Shown here in pieces: positions 11,201 through 23,350 of a DNA stretch of 64,000 bases. Numbering within the stretch: position 1 is the stretch's first letter; every line of letters starts with the position of its first letter. The stretch lies in assembly GCA_022559845.1 (NCBI GenBank), contig CM040124.1:69897491-69961490 (forward strand). The letters are read 5' to 3'. Source of the DNA: Amorphophallus konjac (Eukaryota > Streptophyta > Magnoliopsida > Alismatales > Araceae). The translations under genes and the position numbers were made by a program. The notes below the pieces were generated by a model, which saw only the letters and a program-made list of their open reading frames with translations, did not search any database and was not told where the DNA came from.

Positions 11201-13331
11201 CTTCTCGGTATCCGGATCTTGAACCGTCACACCTGAACCACGTGGAGCCTCGGAAGCACTCCCCTGAAGCCTCGTCTCACCCGAAACGCGGAAAACACGC
11301 AGGGAATGAGCCTTAAAACAAAAGGCTCAGTAGGGATCATCCGGTCCCCACCTCGCAAATCGAGAAACTGCGCGGAAAGTAACTATAAGCTATCACTAGC
11401 AAGACGTAGAATGGGAGCTGTAGGAATAAATAAACGAAAAAGCTCTGTTACGTCTAGTACCGAACACACGGCATGAAAATCGAGACAACTGATCAAAAAC
11501 CAAAGAGTCGCTACCAAACAAAGATAGGAGTACCGTCCACTAGAAACAAGGCCGGATGCGTCCACTAACGACTTAGACCGTGCCTCAGGTGTCCCCCTCG
11601 ACCCCTGGTGGAACGGGGACACCGTACTAGTAACCACAGAACAAGGACTGGTCGGGGTCGCGCTCGTCAATGCGGGTCCGCTGCTCCCGACCACGTGTGC
11701 ACACACACACCGTACGTCCTAGGTCAGGCCCTCTGACTGGTTTTCCCCTCAGTCGGACTCAAGCATCGTCTCTCGGGGTAGCCTCACCACCACTCCCTGG
11801 TGGGACCACTCGCGTGTCGGAAGGTTACGACTAGTGGAGGGTCACTGAAGGAGTAGACTCTCTACTCAACGGAAAATAAAGTCTAAATCGGACAACGTAC
11901 AAGGGCTGCCTCTCGCACCGACACCGACTCACGGTGACACAAGCCGAGAACACCACCTCCCGGGATCCCACGGCACCCTAACATGTGGCCCCCACATGAT
12001 GCCTAGCATCAGTCGGACCACTGGTCAGCACGTCGATCGAGGTCCACTCACCCGAGACTCGAATCGGCCAAACATGAACTCTAGTCAGTCATAAACCGCT
12101 GGCGGTCCACCTTTGGAGCGCTATTTTGGCTAGCGGTCTAGCGCTAGACCGCTACAAGGGGTAGGCGGTCTCCTGATGGACCGCCACCCTCAGGGCTGTA
12201 GGGCCGAAAACGGTCCTAGCTTGGACCGCTAAGGGGAATAAAACGGTCGCCCCTGAGACCACCATATCCCCAAACCTCCAACGGTCAAAAATGCCTCGAA
12301 GGCCACGCCGGCCAACTCAGCTAGCGGTCGGCCGATAGGCCGCCACTTGGGCGCTAACGGTCTATCGGGTGACCGCTAGGCCCAACCGACATACACAGTG
12401 CCAAAAACGGTCGCGTGGCGATCGCTGACGGGAAGAAGCGGTCACTGGAAGGATCGCCAGCCTTCCAGAAACCCGAAAACGGCGAAAAACCCAAAAATCA
12501 CCATTCCACGCCCCATTCACCCCCGGGTGAAGAGAAAACAAAGGGGAAGCTTGTCCCCATGGTCCTAGGCACTCAATGGTGCCCCCAAACCACCGATTCA
12601 CGCTGTAAAACACTAGATCGACGCTGAAAACCCCGAATCATGGATTTCCCACCCCGAGCTCAAATGGACCCCTCTCGACCTCCCGTCAGCCTAGAAATCA
12701 CGGGGAAGGAAACTACGGAGCTAAGGAGCCGTCACCCTACCTCGGATTCGCTTGAGATGCGCCGGATCGCCACCGATCAACGAAGAACGCTTTGAAACCC
12801 TCATTCTTTACAAGCTTCCCACGAGCCACGCACGCCGCCGCGATCGCCACGCCACCACCGTCGCCGCCGCGCCGTCACCTCCCGGCCGTCTACAGCCGGA
12901 GGGGAGGTCGCCGCCGCGTCCATGGAAGAGGGGGAGGAGAGGGGCGCCGATCGCTCACGGGAGAGGAAGTAGAAGAAGAATAGGAAAAAGAAAAAGAAAT
13001 GGGATTTATATAGAAAATTCTAATTTTTTGAAAAATACGAAAAAATATAAAAGTATATTGCCGCGATCCTCGGAACACACCGGTCGCACTGGTACCGTCC
13101 CGGAGTATGTGAACGACTCGGTTCGCCCGCTACGGGATTCCATAGGTTCGCCGGAGAAAAACACGTGAAAATCGTAGAACACGTTCTGGGACCTCCGAAA
13201 ATGATCCGAAACGCACGGATCCGAACTCGAAAGATGTCCGAAAAATAATTTCGGGCATAGTGAGAGTAAATTCTCTGAGAAAATAAATCTGGGCCCCAAG
13301 AAGAAGTATCCGAATGGTCCGGGATATTACA
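11200..13331 (-). repeat. LTR of a Tekay-like family, minus orientation, with GGTC/GACC dyads
   Basis: On the minus strand it starts TGTAATATCCCGG at 13331, like the TGTAACACCCCGG start at 60444. It then has a TATA box (TATATAAAT, 13013-13005), a GC-rich leader, a donor-like GAG|GTAGGG (12740), many GCGGTC/GACCGC dyads (about 12080-12450) and CCTACTGAGCC (11334-11324). The acceptor position reads TTTCGG instead of TTTCAG. Its 3' end near 11200 is uncertain. Short GC-rich open frames in the leader are not genes. Confidence 0.6.
12131..12154. repeat. 24-bp perfect palindrome
   Basis: Half-site TAGCGGTCTAGC followed directly by its exact reverse complement. It is the strongest of the GCGGTC/GACCGC dyads in this LTR. 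Confidence 0.9.
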
Positions 13332-13667
13332 GCTTCCTTTCAGAAGCAAGTGACAAACTCCCACAGGGGCTCATCGCGCCCCTACTTGATGGCGAGCAGA
13401 GTGACGGCAGACCGAGCGTCCTTCATGCAGCTATGGAAGTTCTACTTGAACATCCGCTTCATCTGCTGGAAGGAAGCGATGGAGCCCGCCAGGAGGGATC
13501 TGAAAGGAAGCGATAGACATAGCTTGCGAGTATGCTCATGCATGGATCCAGTCCTAACGGGGTAGGGGGAGTGACGGGCCGCCCAGATGGTGGGCCTAGA
13601 AAGCTGGGCTTGGGTTGCGGACAAAGTACTCGGAGCTATTGGGCTAGTCGGATTGACCCTCCTCACA
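13332..13667 (-). repeat. 3' LTR remnant of the Tat-like element, with adjacent PPT
   Basis: About 200 bases ending at 13667 align with the segment ending at 27039 (shared: GTGACGGGCCGCCCA and GATTGACCCTCCTCA). On the element strand a purine tract (GAGAGTGGGGGGCT, 13681-13668) precedes the LTR start. The rest of the LTR is displaced by the LTR at 11200-13331. Confidence 0.6.
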
Positions 13668-13769
13668 AGCCCCCCACTCTCGAGCATTGAGCATGCTCGA
13701 AGCTCGGGAGGAGTCATACGTAGTCAGTCAACGGGGAATGTCGGGCGAGATCTTCTCGAACTTGCACAA

Positions 13770-14640
13770 AGCCACCCTTAGTATTTTGGAGGGGAGCGCA
13801 TGTCCATCTCCTGAAGTGGAGAGGATGATTGCTCCCTCTTACAAGCTCAGAATCCACCCTTTGTATTTTGGAGGTGAGTGTACGTCCACCTCCTAAAGAG
13901 GAGGAGATTATTGCTCCCTCTTGGAAGCTCAGAACCCACCCTTTGTATTTTGGAGGTTAGCATATGTCCATCTCCTGAAGAGGTGAGGATTATTACTCCC
14001 TCTTGAAAGCTTGGAAGCCACCCTTGACAATTTTTGAGGTAAGCGTATGTCTGTCTCCTGAATAAGAGAGGATTATTGCTCCCTCTTGGAAGTTCGGAAG
14101 CCACCCTTGGTGATTTTGGAGGCGAGCGTACGTCTATCTCCTGAAGAGAAGAAGGTTATTACTCCCTCTTAGAAGCTCGGAAGCCACCCTTGGCAATTTT
14201 GGATATGAGCGTACGTCCGTCTCCTGAAGAGAAGAGGAGTATTGCTCCCTCTTGGAAGCTTGGAAGCCACCCTTGGTGATGCAAGCGTATGTTTGTCTCC
14301 TAAAGGGGAGAGGATTATTGCTCTCTCTTGGAAGTTCGGAAGCCACCCTTGGCGATTTTGGAGGCGAGCATGCGTCCCTCTCCTGAAGAGAAAATGATTA
14401 TTGCTCCCTCTTGGAAGCTCAGAAGTCACCCTTGACAATTTTGGAGGTGAGCGTACATCTGTCTCCTAAAGAGGAAAGGATTATTGGTCCCTCTTGGAAG
14501 CTTGGAAGAAGGCGAGCGTACATCTGTCTTCTAAAGAGGAGGATTATTGGTCCCTCTTGAAAGATTGGAAGCCACCCTTGACGATTTTGGAGGTGAGCGT
14601 ACTTCTGTCTCCTGAAGAGGAGAGGATTATTACTCCTGAG
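13770..14640 (-). repeat. About 83-bp tandem array in the Tat 3' region, about 10 copies
   Basis: Repeated core: AAGCCACCCTTGG, then GATTTTGGAGG, GAGCGTACGTCTGTCTCCT, and GATTATTGCTCCCTCTTGG. Copies are diverged and a few are truncated (near 14275 and 14510). Short Leu/Ser-rich open frames through it follow the repeat and are not genes. Confidence 0.85.
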
Positions 14641-14914
14641 GGACTTGGAGAAGCACTCAAGCCTGTGCCTTTCATTGGTAATAGGCCTTAAGGTTTACAT
14701 AGTTCTAGGTGCGAGGGATCTCTCGGCCATTTAAAGCGGCAAGTTTGTAGACTCCCTTGTCGAGCACTTCTATGACCTTGCATGGGCATTCTCAATTGGG
14801 GCCAAGCTTTCCTGTCACCGCTCGAGGGTCTACGACACTTGCCCTCTATAGGACCATGTCACTAGGAAGAAAGAGACATTCCCATACCGGGGCATTGTAA
14901 TATTGGGCCATCTG
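14641..14914 (-). other. Tat pol tail/3' region, no clear frame
   Basis: Sequence between the integrase fragment and the tandem array. On the minus strand it probably continues the degraded C-terminus of integrase, but I can follow no frame with confidence. Confidence 0.4.
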
Positions 14915-15504
14915 CTATTCGTAGGTGACCAGTCGGGCCCAGGCTCGATGTCTATCCTCAAGCAACAGTTCCAAGTTTTCCCCGAGTGCTTGGTTGTTGT
15001 GTGCTTCGTCGAATTGGTAGACCCTAAGCGTTGGGTTGGAGATTTTCATGGGGTTGACCACCTCTGCTCCGTAATCCAAGTGAAACAGAGTCTCCCTGGT
15101 GGCAGTGCGAGTGGTAGTTTGGTGCGCCCACAAGATGCTGGGCAGTGTGTCAACCCATGATTCATCATCTTGCTGGAGGCGGATCTTGATGCCGTACATA
15201 AGAGTCATGTTCACGTTTTTGACCTGGCTGTTCGCTTGGGGGTGTCCCATCGAATTATAGTGGTTCCTGATGCCCAGCTCTGAGCACTTTTTACGGAAGT
15301 ACACACTATTGAACTGGCATCCATTATCGGTGGTGAGCACCCGGGGTATCCCAAGCCGACATATGAGGTTTCGCAGGATGAAGTTCCAAGTCGCTTCGCC
15401 GATTATTTTGGCGAGCGGCTCCACCTCAACCCATTTGGTAAAGTAGTCAATGGTGACAATTAGGAACTTCTTTCGTCCCTGAGCCTCTGGGAAGGGACTG
15501 AGGA
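14915..15504 (-). pseudogene. Tat-type integrase core and C-terminal part
   Basis: From 15504 the minus strand reads FPEAQGRKKFLIVTIDYFTKWVE (shown here only in part: FPEAQGRKKF, IDYFTKWVE), the start of the integrase core in Tat-lineage Gypsy elements. LTTDNGCQF (second Asp) and GHPQANSQVKNVNMTL follow. The usual catalytic Glu motif is QVExxN, but here it reads QVKNVN, so the third acidic residue appears changed to Lys. A long C-terminal tail with LEDRHRAWARL follows. This half is directly adjacent to the Tekay TSD at 15500-15504; the N-terminal zinc finger is on the other side at 26361-26540. Confidence 0.82.
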
Positions 15505-18500
15505 TGTCACGCCCCGAACAAGGCGGAAATATCGGGACGTACAGTTAGGGACACGCTGGCAAGAGAGGGAACTAAATCTAAAATGATACACAAGTGCTAC
15601 AAGATGGAAAGGAAATACTAAATGATCATTAAACAACCAAACTGATACAATGATCTCAAAGGCAACTTAATACAACATGGAATAACAACCACTAAGACTC
15701 AACAACAAACTGAAACTAAATGATCTCCAAACACAACTAACAATAAACACACTGCTAACACACTAGAACTGATACACTCAAGACATCACTCCTGCCCTTC
15801 CCCGTCGGTAAGCGCGTCACCTGAGAAGCCTGGAAAGGGGGAAACAACGGGGTGTGAGCTAACGCTCAGTAGGAAATAACAGACATGTATAAGTGATTAA
15901 CAGTTTAATTACATTTTCAAAATGTCATGCTACAAATGATAATGCAATAAACAACGGTAATAACAAGATCTTGCAAGGTCAAGAAATATACAATTGATAA
16001 TGATTATCAAGGATAACAGATACAAGAATTTACTACAGGAGATATAACAAGAGATATAACAATGAGATATAAGTAAGGAATTGGCCAACAAGCAAGTATT
16101 TTAAACATTTAACCAAGTATGATCAAGTAACAAGTAACAAGATACTTTTGTCATAGGCGCCAACACTCAGGCAAGTACTTCGGTGCAATGCCCCACCATA
16201 TCATTAACATCCCATGGGCTCACTAACTTTCGGGTGCTCTCCCCAGGACCAGACCGGGCCCTTATGATGCGATGGCATTGATTTACTGGGCCCAACGTCC
16301 CATCCGTCTAGACATTCAGTCAATTTTAATGGCCAATCAATCAGATGAATTTTTGTCAAGAGTATGAGATTTAAGGACTAACATGTCCTTGGATTCAAAA
16401 CAAAAACTCGGTTTATACGGTCACCTCGGTGCCGTAATACAAGAACTGGACCAAACTCGGTCCATGGGGTCAAGAAGGAACGGCCGACAGTATACCGTTC
16501 AGGTGTGTAAGCAATCGATTCAACTGGAGTAAGCAAGACTAAAACAGCAACTTAACGATCAACTTAATCCTAATTACCAAGTTAGTATATCAAAGATTAT
16601 CCATTATCATTTACATTAAGACAAATGCCAAGAAGTTGATTCAAGATGATAAAGCACAGAGCAACTCCCACGGGAGTGAAATAGAATGCATTAACAGATA
16701 TTTTAGTTACACCATTAACCACTAATTATGTGGGTTTCTATTTTATCCTTGTATGCATTGAAAATGAAGATGATAAACGGTGTGTTTTTACACTAAGTTT
16801 GCATGTATGGACCTATGTTAATTGAAACTAAAAAGGGTACATGAATAGGTAATTAGTTCCTCAAAAATGTAGTTTTCAATGTGATTAGGTTGAATGGATT
16901 GATCCCCCGATGATCCGGATTGATCCCCGGGTCAAAACATCATTAAAACGGGTCATACGGGGCATGGGTCGACCCTTTGGGTCGACCCCTGGAAAAACTC
17001 CAGGTATGGGTCGACCCCTGGGTCGACCCCTGGCTTCCAGGAGCCATCCTGGCTACATGGGTCGACCCATGGGTCGACCCCTGCAGGCTGTGGGTCGACC
17101 CATTGGGTCGACCCATGCAAGGCAGCATTGCTGCTTGCAGGGTTGAAATGGGTCGACCCGTGGGTCGACCCCTGGGTTTCCAGACCCAAAAGGCTTCGAA
17201 AAAAAACATGAAAAACTCCAAGAATTGGGGTCTAAATGTATTGGGATCTTAACCATATACTCTAAGGTTATTAATATGCATCCTAGGGTCATGAAACACA
17301 ATTTTAAATCACGAATTTCGATAGGTATCCAATGAAATACAACCTATTCTATGAAGATTACAAGAAAAGTCTAGCTTGCTAGCATGCTTCTAATAACACA
17401 CGAAATACTCTAGGCATGATCTATAAAAATTGGGGATTTTGATGTCAAAAGAAAGCTAACATGCTATTAATTACATTCATGTATGTTAATTAGAAGTTGG
17501 GCTGTTATAACCTACCTCAAATTGAAGAGGGAACTCGAAACCTAGAATAAAGAACAACTTGACAGCACCTCACTAAAACCTCGATATCTCCACGGATACC
17601 TAATCAAAATTAGGGCTTTTGCCACCAATGGAAAGAGCTCGATGAGAGGTACAATTTGCTATATTCATAAGCTGATTTTGGTTAAGGAAACCTACCTCAA
17701 TTGAAGGAAGTAGAAAGGCCTAAGAAAAACCCACGAACTTGGACCCTCCTCCAATAATCACAAGAGATCTCTTCAAATCTGAATTCTCTGCGAACACCAC
17801 AGCTACCAAATGAATCTAGACACGTAGAGCTTTCTTTTAATAGGTCATACTCCTTCTGGATCCTTCCAGGAAGGGAGAATTCGACCAAACAAGTTGCGTG
17901 TTCCAAACACCGCCGCCAACGTTGACCTAGCTCTTGCGCGCCCAATACTTACCATATGGTAATGATTTTGTGGCATTATGAGAGGGGAAATGTTCCTCTA
18001 TGTAATACCTTTCATTTGCCTCTGGAATCACCCCATTTGGTTGAGAAACAAGCTCGAATTTGATGTTCAAAGTTTGGGTGAATAGTGAATACGAATTTGG
18101 GTTAGGTGGGTTGTAAGTCAGGCTTAATCCACTGATTAGGCCTAGATAATGATTTAATTAGGCTTACTCCAAGAAGATAAAAGTGTTAGTCGAAGCATCT
18201 ATTATTTAATTACTATTTTGATGAATTTTTATATGGTAGATAAAATTCCACTTCTACTATTCCGTAATTAATTAAATATTAAGTTCGGAAGACTTAGTTC
18301 GCTAATTCGGCTTAATAAACGATTTTATTAGGCTTAATTGTAGAAGACAAAGTTGATAAACAAAATTAATTCTACAAGATGTGATTTTTGGGGATTTTTA
18401 GAAAATAGTAGAAAAATGACTTATTCTATTAATTAATTAATTAATCTAATTAATTTGGATAATTCTCATTAATTCGAATACCTTCAAATAAATTCCAAAT

Positions 18501-18550
18501 AATTACAAATAACTTTCTAAATAAATTTCTAAAGAATTTGGGGTCTTACA
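15505..18550 (-). repeat. Tekay 3' LTR (3046 bp)
   Basis: Plus-strand ends TGTCACGCCCC and GGTCTTACA. Within it, on the element strand: a TATA-like TATTAAAAG (about 17843), donor-like TTGAG|GTAGG sites (17695 and near 17515), the palindrome array, CCTACTGAGC (15873-15864) and an acceptor-like TTTCCAG ending at 15830. The AT-rich ends hold no genes. The frames at 17697-17945 and 25508-25756 are copies of the same LTR stretch. Confidence 0.95.
16966..17171. repeat. GGGTCGACCC array in the Tekay 3' LTR (5 doublets)
   Basis: Ten exact palindromes in five doublets with spacers of 2-3 nt (TTT, CT, AT, ATT, GT), the doublets separated by 16-40 bases of other sequence. Confidence 0.95.
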
Positions 18551-18565
18551 CCCTCCCCTACTTAA
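18551..18565 (-). other. Polypurine tract of the Tekay element
   Basis: The minus strand reads AAGTAGGGGAGGG directly before the LTR. The same context (GGACCAAATTC, then a purine tract) occurs at 49206-49232 in the gag-only element, supporting their relationship. Confidence 0.85.
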
Positions 18566-18642
18566 AGGAATTTGGTCCTCCAAATTCACTGCACTAAAAC
18601 TGAGAGTAGAAAAAGATCGCTCACCTAGAATAGATCGGGATA

Positions 18643-21600
18643 TCACTTTCGCATAGTCTCTTCAGACTCCCATGTAGCTTCTTCGGTCCCACGCCGACTC
18701 CACTGAATCTTGACCATCGGTATCGAACGATTCCGGAGTTGCTGATGCTTCCGGTCCAGAATCTTGACAGGTCTTTCCTCATAGGTCAAATCTTCCTTCA
18801 GTTCAAAATCCACCTGCTGAATGATATGAGTGGGATCGTACACATATTTCCGTAACATAGACACATGGAAAACGTTGTGTACGCCAGACAATTGCGGTGG
18901 TAAAGCCAGTCTGTATGCCACCTCTCCCACTCTATCTAGAATCTCGAATGGACCAATGTACCTCGGACTCAGCTTGCCATGAATGCCAAATCTTCGGATC
19001 CCTCTCGTCGGAGAGACCTTTAAGAACACATGCTCGCCAACCTGAAATTCCAATGCCCTTCTCCTATTGTCGGCATAACTCTTCTGTCTTGACTGGGCTA
19101 CCTGTAACCGGTCTCGGATAACACGAATGTTCTGTGATGATTCTGAAACAAGATCTGGTCCAAGCCACTGTTTCACACCTACCTCGTCCCAACACAACGG
19201 GGAACGACAACTTCTACCATATAGTGCTTCAAAAGGAGCCATCTGAATACTAGACTGATAGCTGTTATTGTAGGCGAATTCAATTAATGCCAAATGCTCA
19301 CTCCAATTACCACCGAAATCAATCATGCAAGCTCGCAGCATATCTTCCACTATCTGATTGGTTCTTTCAGTCTGTCCATCTGTCTGTGGATGAAAAGCAG
19401 TACTGAAATTCAGACGTGTACCCAAAGACTCTTGCAGTCCCTTCCAGAAATGTGAAGTAAATCTGGGGTCTCGATCAGATACTATATTCACTGGGATACC
19501 ATGCAATCTCACCACTTCCTTTATATACAAAGCAGCCAATACATCAATCGTCCACTTGGACTTAATTGGTAAGAAATGAGCCGACTTTGTCAAACGATCA
19601 ACAATCACCCATATCGCATCAAATCCACCACGAGTCCTAGGTAGACCCATAATGAAATCCATGCCAATACTTTCCCACTTCCATTGGGGTATGTCGAGTG
19701 GTTTCAATTTCTCTGCTGGTCTGAAATGTTCGGCCTTAACTTGCTGACATACCAAACATCTGCTCACAAAATCTGTAACTTCTCTTTTCATATTCGGCCA
19801 CCAAAAGGACCTTTTCAAATCTCGGTACATCTTAGTGCCTCCAGGATGAATGGTATATCTGGATCTATGAGCTTCCTCAAGAATTTTGTTCTTTATTGTA
19901 GCCTCATCTGGAACACAAGTTCTGCCTTTAAATAATAATCTACCATCATCGGCCAACATGAAGTCAGGTCTGCTACTCAAGCTTCCCTTGATCTCTACCA
20001 ACTCGGGATCATTATCTTGCAAGGACTTGATCTCTATCAATAATTCAGGTTTAAGTTGAATCTGAGCAATCAAGATCCGATCATTGTCAATATTGAGATC
20101 CAGACTAGATAATTGTTCCAACAATCTCCATTCTTGTAACATGAGACTTGACAATCTAGCTACCGGCTTCCGGCTTAATGCATCTGCCACAACATTACCT
20201 TTGCCAGGATGATACTCAATCGAGAAGTCGAAGTCTTTCAAGTACTCCAACCATCTCCGCTGCCTCATGTTGAGTTCCTTTTGAGAGAATAAATACTTCA
20301 AACTCTTATGATCTGAAAACACTGTAAAGGTTTCTCCATATAAGTAATGCCTCCATATCTTCAAAGCAAACACGACTGCAGCAAGTTCCAAATCATGAAC
20401 AGGATAATTATCTTCGTGCTTCCTCAACTGCCTAGAGGAATAGGCAATCACCTTCCCATGCTGCATGAGTACACAGCCTAAGCCAATACCTGAAGCATCA
20501 GTATAAACAACAAATCCTCCTTCACCAGAAGGTAAAGCCAAAATAGGTGCAGTAGTCAAACACTCCTTCAGAGTCTGAAAGCTTCGCTGACAATCATCTG
20601 ACCAATCAAACTTATTTTCCTTGCGGGTTAATCTTGTAAGAGGTACCGCAATCTTAGAGAAGTCTTGAATAAATCTTCGATAATAACCTGCCAGGCCTAG
20701 AAAACTTCTAACTTCTGTCACACTGGTAGGCTGTTCCCAATTCTTCACTGCCTCAACCTTCGAAGGATCAACAGAAATACCGTTCTTGGTGATAATATGT
20801 CCTAGAAAGGACACTTCTTGTAGCCAGAACTCACACTTACTGAACTTAACATATAGTTGATGATCTCTCAACAGTTGCAATGCCATTCTCAGATGCTCAG
20901 CATGCTCCTCCTCATTCTTAGAATAAATCAGGATGTCATCAATAAATACCACGACCCACTGATCAAGATAGGGCCGAAATGCATTGTTCATCAACTGCAT
21001 GAAAGCTGCTGGAGCATTCGTTAGACCAAAAGGCATAACGACAAATTCAAAATGACCATACCTGCTGCGGAAAGCTGTTTTATAAATATCCTCTTCCTTA
21101 ATCCGCAACTGGTGATATCCAGATCGAAGATCGATCTTAGAGAAATATTGAGCTCCCGCTATCTGGTCAAATAACTCGTCAATCCTCGGCAAGGGATATT
21201 TGTTCTTGACAGTCTGCTGGTTTAGTTGCCGATAATCAATCCACAACCTCATCGAACCATCTTTCTTCCTGACGAATAACACAGGGGCTCCCCACGGAGA
21301 AGTACTAGGACGAATAAAACCCTTCTCGAGTAATTCCATCAGTTGCTGCTTCAGTTCCCTCAGTTCCGCAGGAGACATACGATAAGGAGCCTTTGAAATA
21401 GGAGCTGTGCCAGGAATAAGATCAATAGAAAAGATAACTTCCCGTTCAGGCGGAAGTCCTGGTAATTCCTCTAGAAAGACATCAGGAAAATCTCGGACAA
21501 CAGGAATGTCCTTGATCTCAATCTGCTGCTCCGGGGTTGCACAAACAAAGGCTAGAAAAGCCTCACACCCATGCCTCAAAAGCTTATCAGCTCGAAGAGC

Positions 21601-23019
21601 CGAGATGAGCGGTACGGAGTTATGGTGCTTGACTCCCGTAAAAGATAAACCAGAATGTCCAGTAAAAGTCACTGAGCTAGAACTACAGTGAACATTGGCC
21701 TCATACTTGGCCAACCAATCTGCTCCTAGGATTACATCATAATCCTTCATATCCATGCAGACCAAATCTGCTGGAAAGTTCTGTTCACCAATCATAACCT
21801 TACTAGAAGGATAGAAATACTGGATTGTTGATCTAGTGCCAATAGGGGTTGAAATCTCTAACGGAGTATTCATCAAAACAGGTTCCACAGCTAATGACTT
21901 AGCAAATCTCCGTGAAATAAAAGAATGTGTTGCACCAGTATCAAAGAGAGCAAATGCGGGCTTATCGATTATAGTAAGGGTACCTTCGACGAGTCCGCCA
22001 TCATCAGAAATCCCAGTTTCCTCTGCATGTAAAGCTTGAAGCTTGCCTTGTGGTTTCTTGAAGACTAGAGGTTTTGCCGGTGTAGCTTGTTCCGATATGA
22101 GAGGACAATTGGGGATACGGTGCTCCTTGCTTCCACATCGCAAACAGGCGCCTAGCTTGCGCCAGCACTCCTCTATCTTGTGACCCGGACGATCACAATA
22201 GTTGCACACGCCCTTGAATGGAACAATAGGGCCAGGCTTCTTGTCTTCATGCCTCGGCATCTTGCCCTTCCACGATCCGGACCCGCTCCACGAACCAGGT
22301 CCACTAACAGGCCTCTTCTTGGTATACCCGGGTTTGACACTCCCGGAACCCGTAGGTAATTCTTTCTTGGTGCCTTTCCCACGGATTCTCTCCGTCATCT
22401 CAAGAGTATCCTCCAGAACTTGCGCTTTCCTTACCATCTCGGAATAAGTGGAAATCTCCATCGGTGCCAATTGGTTGATATAATGAAGCTTCAAACCATT
22501 GAGAAAGCGCTTCGCCTTCATCTTCTCGGTGGAAATGAGATGTGTAGCATATCGAGAAAGCCGTGCAAATTGAGCCTCATACTCTGCCACGGACAAACCT
22601 CGCTGTTTCAAGGCCGCGAACTCTGCCGCTTTCTTCTCTTGCACTCTATCAGAAAAATACTTGCTGTTGAAGAATTCTTCGAACTCTTCCCACATAACTT
22701 GCCGATCACCGAGAGTTGCCTTGATAGAATCCCACCAAGTACGTGCATCATGTTCCAATTGAAATGTGGACAAAAGGACACGCTCCTGGTTGGTGCATTG
22801 CATAACTTCAAAGATTCTCCCCATCTCATCTAGCCAGTGCTCGGCTTGGTCAGGGTCAGTCGAACCAGCGAATCTAGGCGGGTTCATTCCGCGGAAGTTC
22901 CGGTATAGATCACCGGTGCCATGCTGTGCCGCTCCTGCCTGAGCTACTTGCTGAAGGGCCTGAGTAAGGCCTTGAACCGTACGCTGCAGGTTCCTCCATT
23001 CAGCACGATCAGCTGCCAT
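18643..23019 (-). CDS. Tekay gag-pol polyprotein, 1458 codons, with chromodomain
   Basis: A single frame covers the whole polyprotein, starting [11 protein letters not shown] about 315 bases inside the 5' LTR. Order: gag capsid about 40-200 ([17 protein letters not shown]); two CCHC knuckles at 272-285 and 292-305; protease with DTGATHSF at 360-367; RT about 540-750 with catalytic FIDD at 692-695; RNase H with YTDAS (Asp about 840); integrase zinc finger HHCC about 1051-1091, catalytic D1121, D1182 and E1218; GPY/F-like module ([19 protein letters not shown]); and a C-terminal chromodomain from about 1400. All active-site residues named are present. The frame stops at TGA after ETMRK; in-phase sequence continues for six more codons to another stop, so only a few terminal residues appear lost. 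Chromodomains of this lineage are thought to steer integration to heterochromatin. This copy could be coding-competent and could help the gag-only relative at 33822. Confidence 0.95.
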   Translation of the reverse strand: MAADRAEWRNLQRTVQGLTQALQQVAQAGAAQHGTGDLYRNFRGMNPPRFAGSTDPDQAEHWLDEMGRIFEVMQCTNQERVLLSTFQLEHDARTWWDSIKATLGDRQVMWEEFEEFFNSKYFSDRVQEKKAAEFAALKQRGLSVAEYEAQFARLSRYATHLISTEKMKAKRFLNGLKLHYINQLAPMEISTYSEMVRKAQVLEDTLEMTERIRGKGTKKELPTGSGSVKPGYTKKRPVSGPGSWSGSGSWKGKMPRHEDKKPGPIVPFKGVCNYCDRPGHKIEECWRKLGACLRCGSKEHRIPNCPLISEQATPAKPLVFKKPQGKLQALHAEETGISDDGGLVEGTLTIIDKPAFALFDTGATHSFISRRFAKSLAVEPVLMNTPLEISTPIGTRSTIQYFYPSSKVMIGEQNFPADLVCMDMKDYDVILGADWLAKYEANVHCSSSSVTFTGHSGLSFTGVKHHNSVPLISALRADKLLRHGCEAFLAFVCATPEQQIEIKDIPVVRDFPDVFLEELPGLPPEREVIFSIDLIPGTAPISKAPYRMSPAELRELKQQLMELLEKGFIRPSTSPWGAPVLFVRKKDGSMRLWIDYRQLNQQTVKNKYPLPRIDELFDQIAGAQYFSKIDLRSGYHQLRIKEEDIYKTAFRSRYGHFEFVVMPFGLTNAPAAFMQLMNNAFRPYLDQWVVVFIDDILIYSKNEEEHAEHLRMALQLLRDHQLYVKFSKCEFWLQEVSFLGHIITKNGISVDPSKVEAVKNWEQPTSVTEVRSFLGLAGYYRRFIQDFSKIAVPLTRLTRKENKFDWSDDCQRSFQTLKECLTTAPILALPSGEGGFVVYTDASGIGLGCVLMQHGKVIAYSSRQLRKHEDNYPVHDLELAAVVFALKIWRHYLYGETFTVFSDHKSLKYLFSQKELNMRQRRWLEYLKDFDFSIEYHPGKGNVVADALSRKPVARLSSLMLQEWRLLEQLSSLDLNIDNDRILIAQIQLKPELLIEIKSLQDNDPELVEIKGSLSSRPDFMLADDGRLLFKGRTCVPDEATIKNKILEEAHRSRYTIHPGGTKMYRDLKRSFWWPNMKREVTDFVSRCLVCQQVKAEHFRPAEKLKPLDIPQWKWESIGMDFIMGLPRTRGGFDAIWVIVDRLTKSAHFLPIKSKWTIDVLAALYIKEVVRLHGIPVNIVSDRDPRFTSHFWKGLQESLGTRLNFSTAFHPQTDGQTERTNQIVEDMLRACMIDFGGNWSEHLALIEFAYNNSYQSSIQMAPFEALYGRSCRSPLCWDEVGVKQWLGPDLVSESSQNIRVIRDRLQVAQSRQKSYADNRRRALEFQVGEHVFLKVSPTRGIRRFGIHGKLSPRYIGPFEILDRVGEVAYRLALPPQLSGVHNVFHVSMLRKYVYDPTHIIQQVDFELKEDLTYEERPVKILDRKHQQLRNRSIPMVKIQWSRRGTEEATWESEETMRK

Positions 23020-23333
23020 CTACACGAGAAATAGGTTACTTAGGTTCAATAAGATAGATAAAGCACGATTAAGGAACGAACTTAACCCAAGTTCTACCCA
23101 TTCTTACCAGGTCAGGTCCTAGACTTTTACAAGGTTAGGGATCTAATGCACCTAGACACGACCAAAAACTCGGTACCTGGCGGAGCTAATTGGTCCGAAG
23201 ACCACTCGCGCAAGTGTGCGACCTTCCCGATAGGCGTAGCCTAACGTTCGGACAACACCTTTTGATATACCGATTATTGGGATGCAATGCAAGAAAACTT
23301 AAACTTAGGAAACCTAGGAATGTGAAACTTGTC

Positions 23334-23346
23334 TCTGATACCAACT
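23334..23346 (-). other. Primer-binding site of the Tekay element
   Basis: The minus strand reads TTGGTATCAGAGA four bases inside the 5' LTR; it matches the Met-tRNA site except for the last base. Confidence 0.88.
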
Positions 23347-23350
23347 AAAC

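Noticed and set aside
12752..13364. Open frames in the GC-rich part of the LTR at 11200-13331
   Set aside because: They lie in the leader between TATA box and donor of an LTR, overlap on both strands and show no family.
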